Below, in pieces: positions 10,169-20,840 of a DNA stretch of 36,269 nt. The stretch covers positions 1-36,269 of the forward strand of contig CACLAF010000011.1 in assembly GCA_902604855.1 (NCBI GenBank), read 5' to 3'. The number at the start of each line of letters is the position of its first letter. Positions within the stretch are counted from its first letter, which is position 1. The notes beneath the pieces were generated by a model. The model made no database searches. It was given only the letters and a program-made list of their open reading frames with translations, and had not been told where the DNA came from. Made by a program: the position numbers and the translations under genes. This DNA is from an uncultured SAR86 cluster bacterium. Lineage in GTDB: Bacteria > Pseudomonadota > Gammaproteobacteria > Magnimaribacterales > Magnimaribacteraceae.

Positions 10169-12997
10169 ATGAAACACATCAAAGTAAGAGGTGCCAGACA
10201 ACATAATCTTAAAAATATAGATATAGATATACCAAGAGACAAACTTGTTGTCATTACAGGGTTATCTGGGTCAGGTAAATCTAGTCTAGCTTTTGATACT
10301 CTTTATGCAGAAGGGCAAAGAAGATATGTAGAGTCTCTATCGGCCTACGCAAGACAGTTTCTATCTATGATGGAAAAACCAGATGTCGATCACATAGAAG
10401 GTTTATCTCCTGCTATTTCAATTGAGCAAAAGACTACTTCTCATAATCCCAGATCAACTGTTGGAACTGTTACAGAAATTTATGATTATTTGAGGCTGCT
10501 ATTTGCTAGAGCAGGTACACCAATGTGTCCTGATCATAATATCTCCCTGGAAGGCCAAACCTCCAATCAAATTTGTGACAAGCTCTTAGAGCTACCTAAA
10601 GAAACTAAGATTATGATATTAGCTCCTCTTATTAAAGAACAGAAAGGAGAGCACTTGCATATTTTTGAAGAGCTCAAAATGCAAGGTTATGTAAGGATGA
10701 GGGTAAATGGCATTACTGTTGACGTAGAAGATAGTCCCAAATTAAATAAAAATAAAAAACATTCGATTGAAGCAGTAATTGATAGATTGGTTCTTCCAAA
10801 AGAACATGATGAAAACTTTCAATTGAGACTCGCAGAGTCAGTAGAGAATGCTCTTAGTTTAGGTGATGGAAATCTGATTGTTTTCTTAATGGATTCGAAC
10901 GAAGACATTACTTATAGCTCAAAAATGGCATGCCCAACTTGCGGTTATAGTATCCCTGAATTGGAACCTAGACTTTTTACTTTCAACAATCCTGCTGGTG
11001 CATGCCCAGATTGTGAAGGATTAGGTGTTAAACAATATGTTGATGTTTCGAAAGTAATTCATGAACCTACAGCTAGTTTAAGTGAAGGAGCAATAGTCGG
11101 TTGGGATGTCAGTAATAGATATCACTATCATCTGATAAGATGTTTATCAAAAGAATACGATTTTTCATTAGAAACTCCATATCAAGACCTTGAAAAAGAT
11201 ATACAAGACCTTCTACTCAATGGTAGTAAAGGTAAACCCGTTGATTTCAGCTGGAAAAATAAGAGAGGTAGCCTTGTTGAGAGAATTTTTGCTTTTGAAG
11301 GGATATTGAATAATATTGAAAGGCGATATAAAGAAACTGAATCTAGTTGGAGTAGAGACAATTTATCTAAACTTATATCCCTCTCAACTTGTAAAAGTTG
11401 CGATGGCACGAGACTAAGAAAAGAAGCAAGAAATGTATTTGTAGAAGATGTAAACCTTCCTCAAATTACTTCATATACTATTGATCAAGCATTTAAATTC
11501 TTTTCAGAGCTAAGTTTACAAGGTTCAAAAAGGGAAATCGCAGATAGAATAATCAAAGAAGTTAACGAAAGATTAGAGTTCTTAATTGATGTTGGTCTCA
11601 ATTATCTGACACTTGAAAGAAGTGCAGAAAGTTTAAGTGGAGGAGAAGCACAAAGAATAAGACTTGCAAGTCAAATAGGGGCAGGTCTCGTCGGAGTGAC
11701 GTACATCTTAGATGAACCATCTATTGGTTTGCATCAGAGAGATAACGAAAAACTTTTAAAAACGCTTAAAAAGCTTAGAGACTTGGGAAACACTGTCATA
11801 GTTGTAGAGCATGACAATGAAACCATGTATGCATCGGATCATGTAGTCGATATAGGTCCGGGTGCAGGCGTTCATGGTGGAAAAATATGTGCCGAAGGAA
11901 CTGCCTTAGAAATTTCAAAATCAAAAGACTCCATAACAGGTCAATTCTTATCTGGAAATAGGAAAATTGAAATCCCAAAAAAAAGAAAGAAGCTTGATAA
12001 TAAACGTTTAATAAAACTTTCAGGTGCAGATGGTCATAACCTCAAATCAGTTGACTTAGATCTTCCTCTTGATTTGTTTGTATGCGTAACAGGAGTTTCG
12101 GGTTCTGGGAAATCTACTCTCATAAATCAAACCCTACTCCCTGCAATTTCAAATGAAATATCTAAAGCAGAAAAGAAAGACACAAAACCGTTTAAGAAAC
12201 TTTCAGGCATAAATGATATAGATAAAATCATAGAGATAAGTCAAAGTCCTATAGGCAGAACACCAAGATCAAATCCAGCGACTTATACAGGTCTTTTCAC
12301 TCCTTTAAGAGAGCTTTTTGCAGGAACGCAAGAAGCAAGATCAAGAGGTTATAAAATAGGAAGATTCAGTTTTAATGTTAAGGGCGGTAGATGTGAAGCT
12401 TGTCAGGGAGATGGTGTAATTAAAGTAGAGATGCATTTTTTACCAGATGTTTACGTTAAATGTGATGTATGTGACGGACATAGGTATAACCGAGAAACTT
12501 TAGATATTAAATATAAAGGCAAAAATATTTATGAAGTCTTAGATATGACTGTTGAAGATTCTTTAGAGTTCTTTAACTCTATTCCGTCAATCAGAAAAAA
12601 GTTAGAAACATTAATGGATGTAGGTCTGGGTTACGTGAAATTAGGGCAACAGGCTACCACGCTATCAGGAGGTGAGGCTCAGAGAGTTAAGCTAGCGAAA
12701 GAACTCTCAAAAAGTTCCTTAAATCATACGTTATATATTCTTGATGAGCCTACCACGGGGCTTCATATGCACGATGTCCAATTACTACTAAAAGTACTAA
12801 AAAGGCTAAGAGATAACGGAAATACAGTTGTTGTAATAGAACACAACATGGACGTTATAAAAACAAGTGATTGGATTATAGATCTTGGCCCTGAAGGAGG
12901 ATCAAATGGAGGAGAAATAGTCGCTGTAGGTTCACCAGAAGCACTAACTAAGATAAAGGCCTCTCACACTGGAAAGCACCTTAAAAAAGAACTCTGA
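10169..12997 (+). CDS. uvrA: Excinuclease ABC subunit A
   Basis: A 942-residue tandem ABC ATPase that detects DNA lesions with UvrB in nucleotide-excision repair; E. coli UvrA is 940. Walker A motifs are GLSGSGKSS at 31-39 and GVSGSGKST near 642. Signatures [13 protein letters not shown] and [13 protein letters not shown] pair with Walker [11 protein letters not shown] and [10 protein letters not shown]. Zinc modules are CPTC (about 254) with CPDC, CKSC near 408, and CEAC (about 741) with CDVC. The gene ends 2 nt from the convergent rplQ. The ATG follows a T-rich stretch with no Shine-Dalgarno sequence. No SOS box is seen upstream, unlike E. coli uvrA. Confidence 0.98.
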   Translation: MKHIKVRGARQHNLKNIDIDIPRDKLVVITGLSGSGKSSLAFDTLYAEGQRRYVESLSAYARQFLSMMEKPDVDHIEGLSPAISIEQKTTSHNPRSTVGTVTEIYDYLRLLFARAGTPMCPDHNISLEGQTSNQICDKLLELPKETKIMILAPLIKEQKGEHLHIFEELKMQGYVRMRVNGITVDVEDSPKLNKNKKHSIEAVIDRLVLPKEHDENFQLRLAESVENALSLGDGNLIVFLMDSNEDITYSSKMACPTCGYSIPELEPRLFTFNNPAGACPDCEGLGVKQYVDVSKVIHEPTASLSEGAIVGWDVSNRYHYHLIRCLSKEYDFSLETPYQDLEKDIQDLLLNGSKGKPVDFSWKNKRGSLVERIFAFEGILNNIERRYKETESSWSRDNLSKLISLSTCKSCDGTRLRKEARNVFVEDVNLPQITSYTIDQAFKFFSELSLQGSKREIADRIIKEVNERLEFLIDVGLNYLTLERSAESLSGGEAQRIRLASQIGAGLVGVTYILDEPSIGLHQRDNEKLLKTLKKLRDLGNTVIVVEHDNETMYASDHVVDIGPGAGVHGGKICAEGTALEISKSKDSITGQFLSGNRKIEIPKKRKKLDNKRLIKLSGADGHNLKSVDLDLPLDLFVCVTGVSGSGKSTLINQTLLPAISNEISKAEKKDTKPFKKLSGINDIDKIIEISQSPIGRTPRSNPATYTGLFTPLRELFAGTQEARSRGYKIGRFSFNVKGGRCEACQGDGVIKVEMHFLPDVYVKCDVCDGHRYNRETLDIKYKGKNIYEVLDMTVEDSLEFFNSIPSIRKKLETLMDVGLGYVKLGQQATTLSGGEAQRVKLAKELSKSSLNHTLYILDEPTTGLHMHDVQLLLKVLKRLRDNGNTVVVIEHNMDVIKTSDWIIDLGPEGGSNGGEIVAVGSPEALTKIKASHTGKHLKKEL

Positions 12998-12999
12998 TC

Positions 13000-13404
13000 T
13001 TAGGCTGTTTCTTCAGTTAAAGATTCAAGTTCTTCTGAATCTGAAACATTTTCTTTAACAAATTCAATTTGAGCAGCTGGAGCTTTATCACCTGGTCTAA
13101 AACCTCTTTTAATGACCCTTAAATAACCTCCCGGTCTATCTTTATAACGGGGACCAAGCTCATCAAAAAGCTTTGCTACTGCCTCTTTAGATTGCAATCG
13201 TGAGAAAGCAAGTCTTTGATTAGCAACTGTGTTCTCTTTAGCAAGAGTGACCAACGGTTCTAGAAAACCTCTTATTTCTTTGGCTTTTGCTAAGGTAGTC
13301 TTAACAGACTCGTGTTCGATGATAGAAATGGCCAACCCTTTCTTTAGGGAAGCTCTTTGAGGGCTATTTCTATTAAGCTTTCTTCCAGATTTTCTGTGTC
13401 TCAT
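13000..13404 (-). CDS. rplQ: 50S ribosomal protein L17
   Basis: 134 residues starting [20 protein letters not shown], which binds 23S rRNA near the tunnel exit. Conserved segments include [11 protein letters not shown] and [25 protein letters not shown]. After the usual end, residues 116-134 form an acidic tail ([13 protein letters not shown]), odd in a basic ribosomal protein; E. coli L17 is 127 residues. It is the last gene of the rpsJ-to-rplQ run, 9 nt after rpoA. Only 2 nt separate its stop from that of uvrA, and no terminator hairpin is seen. Confidence 0.97.
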   Translation of the reverse strand: MRHRKSGRKLNRNSPQRASLKKGLAISIIEHESVKTTLAKAKEIRGFLEPLVTLAKENTVANQRLAFSRLQSKEAVAKLFDELGPRYKDRPGGYLRVIKRGFRPGDKAPAAQIEFVKENVSDSEELESLTEETA

Positions 13405-13413
13405 TTTTTTCTC

Positions 13414-14394
13414 TTAATTATTTTCTGGTGGCCAGTTATCGAGAATTAAACCTAACGAAAGGCCTCTAGACAAAAGAACTTCCTTAATTTCATTTAAGGA
13501 TTTCTTTCCTAAGTTTGGAGTTCTCAAAAGATCTGATTCCATTCTGGTAACTAAATCACCTATGTAATGTATATTCTCAGCTTTCAAGCAATTTGCAGAC
13601 CTAACTGTGAGTTCTAGTTCGTCTACAGGTCTTAACATAATTGGATCTATCTTCGCTTCCTCTTTTTCCTCAATAACCTCCTCTAATCTTCCAAGTTCAG
13701 CAAAAGCAGATAATTGATGCTGGAGAATGGTTGCCGATATTCTTAAAATCTCTTCAGCTTCTAAAGTTCCATCTGTATCAATATCTACTGTAAGCCTGTC
13801 TAAATTAGTTCTTTGCTCAACCCTGGCATTATCTACCTGGTATGTCACTCTTTTAATAGGTGAGTAAGTTGCATCTAATCTTAGAAGTCCAGTCTCTTGG
13901 CCTTCATCTTCGCCAAGAGGTCTAACAGGTACAAAGCCTCTACCTCTTGTTACTTTCATTGTCATGTTTATAGAGCCTTCTTCGTTTAAAGTAGCAATAT
14001 GATGATCTGGATTAATAACTTCTACTCCAGTTGAAAGTTCTATATCGGCTGCAGTTACGACTCCACTTCCGGACTTTGATAGAGTTAGTTCAGCATCTTC
14101 TACTTCAGTTAGTCTCACTGAAAGGTCTTTTAGGTTTAATAAGATATCGATCACATCTTCTTGCACACCCTCTATAGTGCTATATTCATGAAGCACACCA
14201 TCAATTTTAACCTCTGATACAGCCGTACCAGGCATAGAAGATAAAATAATTCTTCTAAGTGCATTACCTAAGGTATGTCCAAAACCTTGTTCAAGAGGTT
14301 CAAGCACTATCTTAGATCTTGTAGGACCTGATTCTTCAACTACTATTTCAGTTGGTGTTAAAAAATCTTTAATAATATCGTAATTATCTGTCAT
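13414..14394 (-). CDS. rpoA: RNA polymerase alpha subunit
   Basis: 326 residues (E. coli 329). The N-terminal domain (about 1-235) dimerises and nucleates RNA polymerase assembly, with [21 protein letters not shown]-type sequence near residue 31 and GRGFVPV. The C-terminal domain (about 250-326) has the DNA- and activator-binding determinants, including the Arg of [12 protein letters not shown] (E. coli Arg265) and the [11 protein letters not shown] helix, so UP-element recognition is likely. Preceded by AGAGGA as ribosome-binding site, 13 nt after rpsD. Placement between rpsD and rplQ is the standard alpha-operon order. Confidence 0.99.
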   Translation of the reverse strand: MTDNYDIIKDFLTPTEIVVEESGPTRSKIVLEPLEQGFGHTLGNALRRIILSSMPGTAVSEVKIDGVLHEYSTIEGVQEDVIDILLNLKDLSVRLTEVEDAELTLSKSGSGVVTAADIELSTGVEVINPDHHIATLNEEGSINMTMKVTRGRGFVPVRPLGEDEGQETGLLRLDATYSPIKRVTYQVDNARVEQRTNLDRLTVDIDTDGTLEAEEILRISATILQHQLSAFAELGRLEEVIEEKEEAKIDPIMLRPVDELELTVRSANCLKAENIHYIGDLVTRMESDLLRTPNLGKKSLNEIKEVLLSRGLSLGLILDNWPPENN

Positions 14395-14407
14395 TTCTTT
14401 TCCTCTT

Positions 14408-15031
14408 TTATTTTGAATAAAGCTCTACAATTAAATTTTCATTTATGTCGGTATCAAGTGAAGATCTTTCGGGAATATTTTTGTATATCCCTGAATAATT
14501 AGATGTATTGACATCTACCCAATCACAATCTTCTCTATTTTTGGCAATTTCTATAGCCTGTTGGACTCTGTTTTGGCCTTTTGCGCGCTCTGTAAGTGAA
14601 ACCACATCACCCGGCGCAATCATATAACTAGGTATGTTTACCTTTTTATCATTGACCAAGATTGCTTTGTGACTTACGAGTTGTCTTGCCTCAGATCTGG
14701 TAGAAGCGAAACCCATACGATACACTACATTGTCGAGTCTGCTTTCAAGGATTTGAAGTAGATTATCACCTGTAACTCCTTTCATTCTAGCTGCATGTTT
14801 ATAGTAGGTCTTGAATTGCTTTTCCATTACACCGTATATTCTTCGAACTTTCTGTTTCTCTCGAAGTTGAACACCGTAGTCTGAAATTCTTGGGCGTCTG
14901 GTTCTTCCATGCTGACCAGGTACGGTCTCAGATTTACATTTTGAATCATAAGATCTTATACCACTCTTCAAAAGTAGATCTCTCCCTTCTCTTCTGGATA
15001 ATTTACATTTAGGTCCTATATATCTTGCCAT
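14408..15031 (-). CDS. rpsD: 30S ribosomal protein S4
   Basis: 207 residues (E. coli 206), a primary 16S rRNA-binding protein that begins 30S assembly. An open frame starts 10 codons upstream, but I chose the ATG at 15031: [16 protein letters not shown] is the family start, and AGGAGG lies 8 nt before it. The S4 RNA-binding domain is [19 protein letters not shown] with [17 protein letters not shown]. It has no four-Cys zinc motif. The start overlaps the rpsK stop by one base (TAATG). In E. coli S4 represses the alpha operon through a pseudoknot upstream of rpsM; here there is no space for it. Confidence 0.98.
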   Translation of the reverse strand: MARYIGPKCKLSRREGRDLLLKSGIRSYDSKCKSETVPGQHGRTRRPRISDYGVQLREKQKVRRIYGVMEKQFKTYYKHAARMKGVTGDNLLQILESRLDNVVYRMGFASTRSEARQLVSHKAILVNDKKVNIPSYMIAPGDVVSLTERAKGQNRVQQAIEIAKNREDCDWVDVNTSNYSGIYKNIPERSSLDTDINENLIVELYSK

Positions 15032-15405
15032 TAGACTCGCCTCCTTTTGGGTGGTCTGCAACCATTGTGTGGTATGGGGGTAACATCGGTTATTTTGGTT
15101 ATCTTGAATCCTTTTGAATTTAAACCTCGTATAGCTGACTCTCTACCTGAACCAGGCCCCCTAACTTGAATTTCCAAGCTCTCAATGCCAACCATTTTTA
15201 CTTTATCTCCAACTGCTTCTGCGGCTCGTTGAGCAGCAAAAGGAGTACTTTTTCTGGAACCTCTAAACCCTTGAGCGCCTGAACTGGACTGAGCAATTGC
15301 GTTACCTTGTTTATCTGTAATACTGATTAGAGTATTGTTAAAAGAAGCATGAATGTGTGCAATACCTTCACTTACTCTTTTTTTAGTTGTCTTTTTTGTT
15401 ACCAT
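15031..15405 (-). CDS. rpsK: 30S ribosomal protein S11
   Basis: 124 residues (E. coli 129), forming part of the 30S platform near the Shine-Dalgarno helix. Conserved segments are [37 protein letters not shown] and the C-terminal [18 protein letters not shown]. Two consecutive AGG arginine codons at the very end double as the AGGAGG ribosome-binding site for rpsD. It lies 4 nt after rpsM. Confidence 0.98.
   Translation of the reverse strand: MVTKKTTKKRVSEGIAHIHASFNNTLISITDKQGNAIAQSSSGAQGFRGSRKSTPFAAQRAAEAVGDKVKMVGIESLEIQVRGPGSGRESAIRGLNSKGFKITKITDVTPIPHNGCRPPKRRRV
15040..15045 (-). promoter_or_regulatory. Perfect Shine-Dalgarno site deciding the rpsD start
   Basis: AGGAGG at 15045-15040 sits inside the last codons of rpsK, 8 nt before the rpsD ATG at 15031. 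This rules out the longer frame starting at 15061. Confidence 0.85.
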
Positions 15406-15409
15406 ATTT

Positions 15410-15766
15410 TTATCTTCTTATTGGACGTTTAGGCCCTTTTCTTGTCCTTGCATTATTTTTTGTTTTTTGACCTCTTACGGGAAGATGTCTTCTATGTCTG
15501 ATACCTCTATTTGTACCTAAATCTTGTAATCGTTTTATGTTAGTTGCTACTTCTCTTCTGAGATCCCCTTCAACAAGAAATTTTCCAACTTCAGCTCTTA
15601 TGAGCTCTAATTGGTCTTCAGATAAATCTGAGATCTTAGTTGATGGATCTATACCAATAACACCACAAATATCCTGTGCCCTAGTCTTACCTATCCCATA
15701 AACATAAGTTAATGAAATCTCTGCATGTTTATTATCTGGAATATTTATACCTGCTACACGAGCCAT
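15410..15766 (-). CDS. rpsM: 30S ribosomal protein S13
   Basis: 118 residues, the E. coli length, starting [21 protein letters not shown]. It sits in the 30S head and contacts the P-site tRNA and 50S bridges. The helix-two-turn-helix [12 protein letters not shown] and the basic tail [23 protein letters not shown] are present. An AAAGGAGA ribosome-binding site precedes the ATG. It follows rpmJ by only 11 nt, so the alpha-operon leader found here in E. coli is absent. Confidence 0.98.
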   Translation of the reverse strand: MARVAGINIPDNKHAEISLTYVYGIGKTRAQDICGVIGIDPSTKISDLSEDQLELIRAEVGKFLVEGDLRREVATNIKRLQDLGTNRGIRHRRHLPVRGQKTKNNARTRKGPKRPIRR

Positions 15767-15777
15767 TACTTTCTCCT

Positions 15778-15894
15778 TTAACCTTGCCTTTGTTTATGTC
15801 TAGGTTCTGTTGAACAAATAACGAAAAGTGTTCCTTTTCTTTTCACAATTTTGCAATCTCTGCATATTTTCTTAACCGAAGCTCTTACTTTCAT
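15778..15894 (-). CDS. rpmJ: 50S ribosomal protein L36
   Basis: A 38-residue protein starting [15 protein letters not shown] and ending RHKQRQG, found by translating the gap between secY and rpsM. It is the zinc-binding form, with Cys11, Cys14, Cys27 and His33 as the ribbon ligands. L36 binds 23S rRNA domain VI near the factor-binding side of the 50S subunit. It starts 3 nt after the secY stop, in the usual spc-operon position, with AGGT from the end of secY as a weak ribosome-binding site. Confidence 0.96.
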   Translation of the reverse strand: MKVRASVKKICRDCKIVKRKGTLFVICSTEPRHKQRQG

Positions 15895-15897
15895 TTT

Positions 15898-17232
15898 TTA
15901 CCTACCACCTAAGGGATTACCACCGTATCCTTTCAAATTTGCTTTCTTGAGAAGTGATTCATATTGATGCGACATAAGATGTGATTGAACTTGAGCCATA
16001 AAATCCATTACAACGACTACAGCGATTAGTAGTGACGTACCTCCTAAATAAAAAGGTACATTTGCAGAAACTATTAAGAACTGAGGCATAAGACATACCA
16101 AAATTAAGTATCCTGAGCCCCAGACCGTAAGACGAGTCATGACACCATCAATATAATCGGCTGTTTGATCTCCTGGTCTTATTCCAGGCATATAAGCTCC
16201 TGAGCGCCTTAAGTTCTCTGAAATTTCTTTTGGATCAAACTGGAGAGCAGTGTAGAAGAAGCAAAAGAAAGCTATCAAAACTGAAAATAGAATGACATAT
16301 AAAGGTTGTCCGGGACCTAAAGCCAGTGAGATTTCTTGCAACCACTCAAAACCTTCCCCTTGACCAAACCAAGTAGAAGCAGATGCAGGGAAGAGTAGCA
16401 AACTACTGGCAAAAATAGCCGGTATAACCCCTGCCTGATTAATTTTCATAGGCAAATAAGATGCTTGCCCTTGAACCATTTTTCTTCCTTGTTGTCGTTT
16501 AGCATAATTGACAGTAATCCTTCTTTGTCCTCTTTCTATCCAGACAATAAAGGCAATAGCGGCAATAGCCACTAAAGCAATTGAAAGAAGCATAATTAAA
16601 TTTATATCACCTTGTCTTGCACCTTCAAATGCTTGCCCAACAGCTCTTGGGAGACCTGCAACAATGCTTGAAAATATTATGATAGAAATTCCATTACCGA
16701 TTCCTTTTTCAGTTACTAGTTCACCAAGCCACATTAAAAATACAGTCCCTGAAACCAAAGATGTCACTGCAATGATTTGGAACATTAAGCCTGGCTCTAA
16801 TGCCAATCCTTGATTCTGTAAACCTAGCGCTAGACCACTTGCTTGTATAAATGCCAAGAAAACAGTTCCATATCTAACATAGGATGTTCTTAATCGCCTT
16901 CCTTCTTCGCCTTCTTCTCTGAATCTTTTTTTCAATGAAGGGGTCGTACCTTCAAGTAAACTCATGATTATTGAAGCAGTTATATAAGGCATTATATTTA
17001 ATGCCATGATGCTCATTCTTTCTAAAGCACCTCCAGAGAACATATTGAATAGATCTAATAGAGTTCCTTGATTCTGCTGAAAGATATTGGCTAATTTATC
17101 AGGATCTATACCCGGGATGGGGATATGTGTTCCTATTCTATAAATGATTACAGCCATAAAAACAAAACGAAGTCTTTTCCACAACTCGGAAAGACCTTTA
17201 TTTTGTCCTATAGCTGAAGGATTGACTGACAT
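15898..17232 (-). CDS. secY: Preprotein translocase subunit SecY
   Basis: 444 residues (E. coli 443), the channel subunit of the inner-membrane SecYEG translocon. Ten hydrophobic segments can be followed, starting at [21 protein letters not shown], with the [18 protein letters not shown] segment and the [11 protein letters not shown] loop. The cytoplasmic loop after [14 protein letters not shown] and the Arg-rich [10 protein letters not shown] region bind SecA and ribosomes. The C-terminus [12 protein letters not shown] is typical. Translated directly from the ribosomal protein transcript, 2 nt after rplO. Confidence 0.99.
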   Translation of the reverse strand: MSVNPSAIGQNKGLSELWKRLRFVFMAVIIYRIGTHIPIPGIDPDKLANIFQQNQGTLLDLFNMFSGGALERMSIMALNIMPYITASIIMSLLEGTTPSLKKRFREEGEEGRRLRTSYVRYGTVFLAFIQASGLALGLQNQGLALEPGLMFQIIAVTSLVSGTVFLMWLGELVTEKGIGNGISIIIFSSIVAGLPRAVGQAFEGARQGDINLIMLLSIALVAIAAIAFIVWIERGQRRITVNYAKRQQGRKMVQGQASYLPMKINQAGVIPAIFASSLLLFPASASTWFGQGEGFEWLQEISLALGPGQPLYVILFSVLIAFFCFFYTALQFDPKEISENLRRSGAYMPGIRPGDQTADYIDGVMTRLTVWGSGYLILVCLMPQFLIVSANVPFYLGGTSLLIAVVVVMDFMAQVQSHLMSHQYESLLKKANLKGYGGNPLGGR

Positions 17233-17234
17233 AT

Positions 17235-17669
17235 TTAGACCTCTACAGAGCCTCCTGCTTCTTCAATTAATTTCTTAACTGAAGCTGTTGTATGTATGCC
17301 CTTAAGATTCATCTTTGTGGACGAATCGGTATCCAAAAATACTTTTACTTTTTTGGTTGAATTTCTTATTAAGTCTGCCTCAATTAAGGTTTCTATACTT
17401 ACTTCCAATATGCCAGAAGAAACTAAAGTGCTCAAACGAAGTTGCTCAGTATTTCTATTCTTTCTAGACGTAAAACCAAACTTAGGTACCCGTTTTTGAA
17501 GCGGCATTTGACCACCTTCAAAGCCGATTCTTACTCTTCCACCTGAACGAGACTTGAGACCTTTGTGACCTTTACCACTTGTTTTACCAAAACCACTTCC
17601 AAGCCCTCTACCGATACGTTTACTATCCTTTACTCTTTTCGGATTTGGTTTTAATTCATTGAGTTTCAT
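17235..17669 (-). CDS. rplO: 50S ribosomal protein L15
   Basis: 144 residues, equal to E. coli L15, starting [22 protein letters not shown]. The Gly/Lys/Arg-rich N-terminal extension ([20 protein letters not shown]) threads into 23S rRNA; the C-terminal half is globular, from about [16 protein letters not shown]. It is a late assembly protein of the 50S subunit. AAGGT precedes the ATG. Spacing is 10 nt from rpmD and 2 nt to secY. Confidence 0.98.
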   Translation of the reverse strand: MKLNELKPNPKRVKDSKRIGRGLGSGFGKTSGKGHKGLKSRSGGRVRIGFEGGQMPLQKRVPKFGFTSRKNRNTEQLRLSTLVSSGILEVSIETLIEADLIRNSTKKVKVFLDTDSSTKMNLKGIHTTASVKKLIEEAGGSVEV

Positions 17670-17679
17670 TTCTCTACCT

Positions 17680-17859
17680 TTAGTTAACTTCTAGTAAATG
17701 AATAGCTTTATTGATCATTCCTCTATTTTCAGGAGTATCTTGGACTGACACAACTTGCCCTAACTTAGACAAGCCTAATCCTCTTACAGATTGTTTCTGA
17801 TAATCTTTAGAGCCTATAAGGCTCTTTTTAAGTTTAACTGTAATATCTTTATCAGCCAT
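17680..17859 (-). CDS. rpmD: 50S ribosomal protein L30
   Basis: 59 residues (E. coli 59), read from the gap between rpsE and rplO: MADKDITVKLKKSLIG, then the conserved VRGLGLSKLGQVV and DTPENRGMINKA. L30 is a small 50S protein on the solvent side that binds 23S rRNA domain II. It starts 2 nt after the rpsE stop and is followed 10 nt later by rplO, the normal spc order. Confidence 0.96.
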   Translation of the reverse strand: MADKDITVKLKKSLIGSKDYQKQSVRGLGLSKLGQVVSVQDTPENRGMINKAIHLLEVN

Positions 17860-17861
17860 TC

Positions 17862-18356
17862 TTAACCTCTACCTAATCTTTTTGCAACTCTTGCGGGAGA
17901 TTCCATCTCCCTTAAAGCCTTCAGTGTTGCCCTAACAACGTTAACTGGAGTAGTAGAGCCATAACACTTTGCCAGGACATCTTTTACACCTGCTAATTCA
18001 AGAACAGCTCTCATTGCACCACCAGCTATAATTCCCGTTCCAGGAGCAGCAGGCTTCATATAAACAACGGAGGCACCAAATTTTGTTTTTATCGGATACT
18101 GAATAGTGTCACCTTTCAACTCAATACTAACCATATTTCTTCTGGCATGGTCTAAGGCTTTTTGAATAGCTATAGGTACTTCTCTTGCCTTTCCTCTCCC
18201 AAAACCAATTTTTCCGTTTCCATCACCAACAACCGTTACAGCAGTAAAACCGAAAATTCGGCCTCCTTTGACAACCTTAGCCACTCTATTTACTTGGACT
18301 AATTTTTCTTCTAAAACTTCTGATCCAAGATTTTCTGTTACGGCAGTATTTTCCAT
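17862..18356 (-). CDS. rpsE: 30S ribosomal protein S5
   Basis: 164 residues (E. coli 167). The N-terminal double-stranded RNA-binding domain has [20 protein letters not shown] and [18 protein letters not shown]; the loop around VVKGGR is where spectinomycin-resistance changes map in E. coli and looks wild type. The C-terminal domain contains [22 protein letters not shown]. It acts in decoding accuracy and mRNA unwinding at the entry channel with S3 and S4. It lies 8 nt after rplR. Confidence 0.98.
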   Translation of the reverse strand: MENTAVTENLGSEVLEEKLVQVNRVAKVVKGGRIFGFTAVTVVGDGNGKIGFGRGKAREVPIAIQKALDHARRNMVSIELKGDTIQYPIKTKFGASVVYMKPAAPGTGIIAGGAMRAVLELAGVKDVLAKCYGSTTPVNVVRATLKALREMESPARVAKRLGRG

Positions 18357-18364
18357 ATTCTTTC

Positions 18365-18715
18365 CTAAAATGAGAGACCAGCTTCGCGAGCCGATTCAGC
18401 TAGAGCTTTAACACGACCATGAAATTTATAACCTGATCTATCAAAAGCTACTTTGTTTATACCTTTTTCTATTGCCCTTTCTGCGATTAATTTACCTACT
18501 TTTGTGGCGGCTTCTATATTCCCATTGTTTCCGGCTTTCAAAGAAGCTTCAGTTGTAGAAGCGCTGGCAATTACCTGTGATCCATCAAAATTTAAAATTT
18601 GTGCATAAATATGCGTATTAGATCTAAAAACAGTTAGTCTGTTATTTTCAGAAAGTTCAATCTTAGATCTACTCTTTTTAGCTCTTTTCAATCTTTTTAT
18701 ATTTTTTATAGCCAT
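18365..18715 (-). CDS. rplR: 50S ribosomal protein L18
   Basis: 116 residues (E. coli 117), the 5S rRNA-binding protein of the central protuberance together with L5. The basic N-terminus ([13 protein letters not shown]) is followed by [14 protein letters not shown] and the C-terminal [24 protein letters not shown]. It lies in the spc section, 6 nt after rplF and 8 nt before rpsE. I see no unusual insertion. Confidence 0.98.
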   Translation of the reverse strand: MAIKNIKRLKRAKKSRSKIELSENNRLTVFRSNTHIYAQILNFDGSQVIASASTTEASLKAGNNGNIEAATKVGKLIAERAIEKGINKVAFDRSGYKFHGRVKALAESAREAGLSF

Positions 18716-18721
18716 CTTTTA

Positions 18722-19255
18722 TTATGCTTTCTTAGATTCTTTTCTTATTATTGTCTCATCGGAATACTTAACGCCTTTACCTTTATAGGGTTCAGGTGGT
18801 CTGTAATCCCTAATCTCTGCGGCAACCTGCCCAACAAGTTGCTTATCCATAGATTTGAGAATAATTTCTGTATTACTTGGCAGTTCTGCGGTCACTCCTT
18901 CTGGCAAGTCATGTTTAATTGGATGAGAGAAACCCAAGCTCAAATTTATAGAATTACCTTCAAGAGAAGCTCTGTAACCTACTCCATTAATTTCTAATTT
19001 TTTTTCAAACCCTGTAGCCACTCCTTGCATACAATTAGCAGTTAAGGCCCTCATGGTTCCAGTGATAGCCAGAGATTCTTTTGTCTCCTTATTAGGGCTA
19101 AAACTAATAGTGCCTTCATCTTTATTAATATCCACATCTTGATGAACTTCTAAAGATAAATTTCCTAATTTTCCTGTAAAAGTAATTACACCTTGATTAT
19201 TTTCAAGGGTAACTCCTTCAGGTATATCTAGAGCTTTTAAGGATGTTCTTGCCAT
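18722..19255 (-). CDS. rplF: 50S ribosomal protein L6
   Basis: 177 residues (E. coli 177), with two repeated alpha/beta domains near the sarcin-ricin loop and factor-binding site. The C-terminal signature RDYRPPEPYKGKGVKYSDE is intact. There is no Shine-Dalgarno sequence in the 13-nt gap after rpsH; the ATG is instead preceded by AAAATT, giving the AATTATG context also seen at rpsS, fusA, rpsG and rpsL. Confidence 0.98.
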   Translation of the reverse strand: MARTSLKALDIPEGVTLENNQGVITFTGKLGNLSLEVHQDVDINKDEGTISFSPNKETKESLAITGTMRALTANCMQGVATGFEKKLEINGVGYRASLEGNSINLSLGFSHPIKHDLPEGVTAELPSNTEIILKSMDKQLVGQVAAEIRDYRPPEPYKGKGVKYSDETIIRKESKKA

Positions 19256-19268
19256 AATTTTATAATTC

Positions 19269-19661
19269 TTAAAAAACTGAACAAATTAATTCCCCACCAA
19301 CCTTTTCTTCTCTGGCTTGTTGATCAGTCATTAGTCCTTTATTTGTTGAAACAATTGCTATTCCGAGGCCGCCATTTATCTCAGGCAGTTCTTTATAGTT
19401 AGAATATCTTCTTAATCCCGGTTTACTAATTCTTTTCAACTGCTTAATAACAGGAGCGCCTTCAAAGTATTTAAGTTTAATCTCTATTTCTGGTTTAGAA
19501 CCTTCAGAAGTAGAGTAAGAATGTATATACCCTTCTTGCTTGAGCATAGATAAAAGTGCCATCTTCTTAGAAGAAGAAGGGACTTTCACAAACTCCTTAT
19601 TCCTAGCTTGTGCATTATTTATGCTTGAGAATAGGTTTGCGATTGGATCTTGTATACTCAT
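19269..19661 (-). CDS. rpsH: 30S ribosomal protein S8
   Basis: 130 residues, the E. coli length. It starts SIQDPIANLFSSINNAQARN and ends with ISTNKGLMTDQQAREEKVGGELIC. It binds helix 21 of 16S rRNA. In E. coli S8 also represses the spc genes by binding mRNA near the start of rplE; I did not establish such a site here. It lies 7 nt after rpsN. Confidence 0.98.
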   Translation of the reverse strand: MSIQDPIANLFSSINNAQARNKEFVKVPSSSKKMALLSMLKQEGYIHSYSTSEGSKPEIEIKLKYFEGAPVIKQLKRISKPGLRRYSNYKELPEINGGLGIAIVSTNKGLMTDQQAREEKVGGELICSVF

Positions 19662-19668
19662 ATTATTT

Positions 19669-19974
19669 TTACCAACTTGATTTAACTAATCCTGGAATAT
19701 CACCTTTCATAGCCAGTTCTCTTAATTTATTACGTGCAAGGCCAAATTTTCTATACACAGCATGTGGTCTCCCTGTAATAGCACATCTTCTTTGCATTCT
19801 TACAGGGCTTGCGTCTCTAGGCAGTTTTTGTAGTTTTATTTGTGCTACATCTTTCTCTTCTTGAGAGAACTTTGGACTACGAATAATTTCTTTCAACTCT
19901 GCTCTTTTTGCAGCATACCTTAGAACTGTTTTTCTTCTTCTTTCTTCTCTTGCTTTCATTGATGCTTTTGCCAT
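19669..19974 (-). CDS. rpsN: 30S ribosomal protein S14 (zinc-free form)
   Basis: 101 residues (E. coli 101), the long form without the CxxC zinc pairs of short S14. It starts [16 protein letters not shown] and ends [20 protein letters not shown] and [18 protein letters not shown]. It completes the 30S head beside S10 and S19. It sits between rplE (10-nt gap) and rpsH (7-nt gap) as in E. coli. Confidence 0.98.
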   Translation of the reverse strand: MAKASMKAREERRRKTVLRYAAKRAELKEIIRSPKFSQEEKDVAQIKLQKLPRDASPVRMQRRCAITGRPHAVYRKFGLARNKLRELAMKGDIPGLVKSSW

Positions 19975-19984
19975 AACTTATCCT

Positions 19985-20524
19985 TTAACTTTTAAAAGGG
20001 AACTTCATTGCCCTTAGAAGAGCCTCACCCGACTCATCATCTATTGCTGAAGTAGATATACATATATCCATTCCTCTAATTTTGTCTACCTTGTCATAAT
20101 CGATCTCTGGGAAGATTATGTGTTCTTTGATTCCCATAGAATAATTTCCTCTTCCATCGAAAGATTTTGTCTCTAGGCCTCTGAAATCTCTTTCTCTAGG
20201 AATCGCGATTCCTATAAGTCTGTCCAAAAATTCATACATTCTGTCACCCCTTAAAGTGACCTTGCAACCGATAGGCATCCCATCTCTAATTTTGAAATTA
20301 GCTACAGATTTTCTAGCTTTCGTTACTAATGGTTTCTGACCAGCGATTAGGGTCATGTCTTCAACTGCCCGTTCTAAAAGTTTTTTGTCATTCATAGCCT
20401 CCCCGACACCCATATTGAGAGTTACTTTTGTAACTTTTGGAACAGCCATTATTGATTCAAGCCCTAATTTACCTTTGAGTTCAGAAACCACAATTGTTTT
20501 ATAATGTTCTTTTAATGGCATCAT
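19985..20524 (-). CDS. rplE: 50S ribosomal protein L5
   Basis: 179 residues (E. coli 179). It binds 5S rRNA and contacts P-site tRNA in the central protuberance. Conserved segments are [37 protein letters not shown] and [29 protein letters not shown] precedes the double ATG; the first ATG, 8 nt from this site, is used here, and the second one codon later is a valid alternative. It lies 2 nt after rplX. Confidence 0.98.
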   Translation of the reverse strand: MMPLKEHYKTIVVSELKGKLGLESIMAVPKVTKVTLNMGVGEAMNDKKLLERAVEDMTLIAGQKPLVTKARKSVANFKIRDGMPIGCKVTLRGDRMYEFLDRLIGIAIPRERDFRGLETKSFDGRGNYSMGIKEHIIFPEIDYDKVDKIRGMDICISTSAIDDESGEALLRAMKFPFKS

Positions 20525-20526
20525 AG

Positions 20527-20838
20527 TTATATCTCCTTACCTGAAGATTTATAGACTCTTTTTCTTGAACCATCTTCTTGAGATTGAATGAGTACCTTGT
20601 CAGCTTTTTTTGTTGATGGATTGAAAATAGATATATTTGACATGTCTATTGAGGCCTCCTTTTCAACAACACCACCGGCAATACCTGCATTGGGATTTGG
20701 CTTAGTATGTCTTTTGACCATTTGAACTCCAGAAACAAAGCATCTTCCGTTTGTAAGTATCTTGGTCACTGAGCCTTGTTTGCCTTTGTCCTTACCGGCT
20801 ATGACAATAACTTGATCACCTGTCTTTATCTTATTCAT
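20527..20838 (-). CDS. rplX: 50S ribosomal protein L24
   Basis: 103 residues (E. coli 104). It has a KOW motif near the start ([21 protein letters not shown]), then [26 protein letters not shown]. It is an assembly-initiating 50S protein at the tunnel exit. It starts 2 nt after rplN, in the conserved rplN-rplX-rplE order. No anomaly was seen. Confidence 0.98.
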   Translation of the reverse strand: MNKIKTGDQVIVIAGKDKGKQGSVTKILTNGRCFVSGVQMVKRHTKPNPNAGIAGGVVEKEASIDMSNISIFNPSTKKADKVLIQSQEDGSRKRVYKSSGKEI

Positions 20839-20840
20839 GA

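Noticed and set aside
15032-15061. Ten extra N-terminal codons for rpsD
   Set aside because: MARYIGPK is the invariant S4 start and has AGGAGG 8 nt upstream. The extra codons lie inside rpsK.
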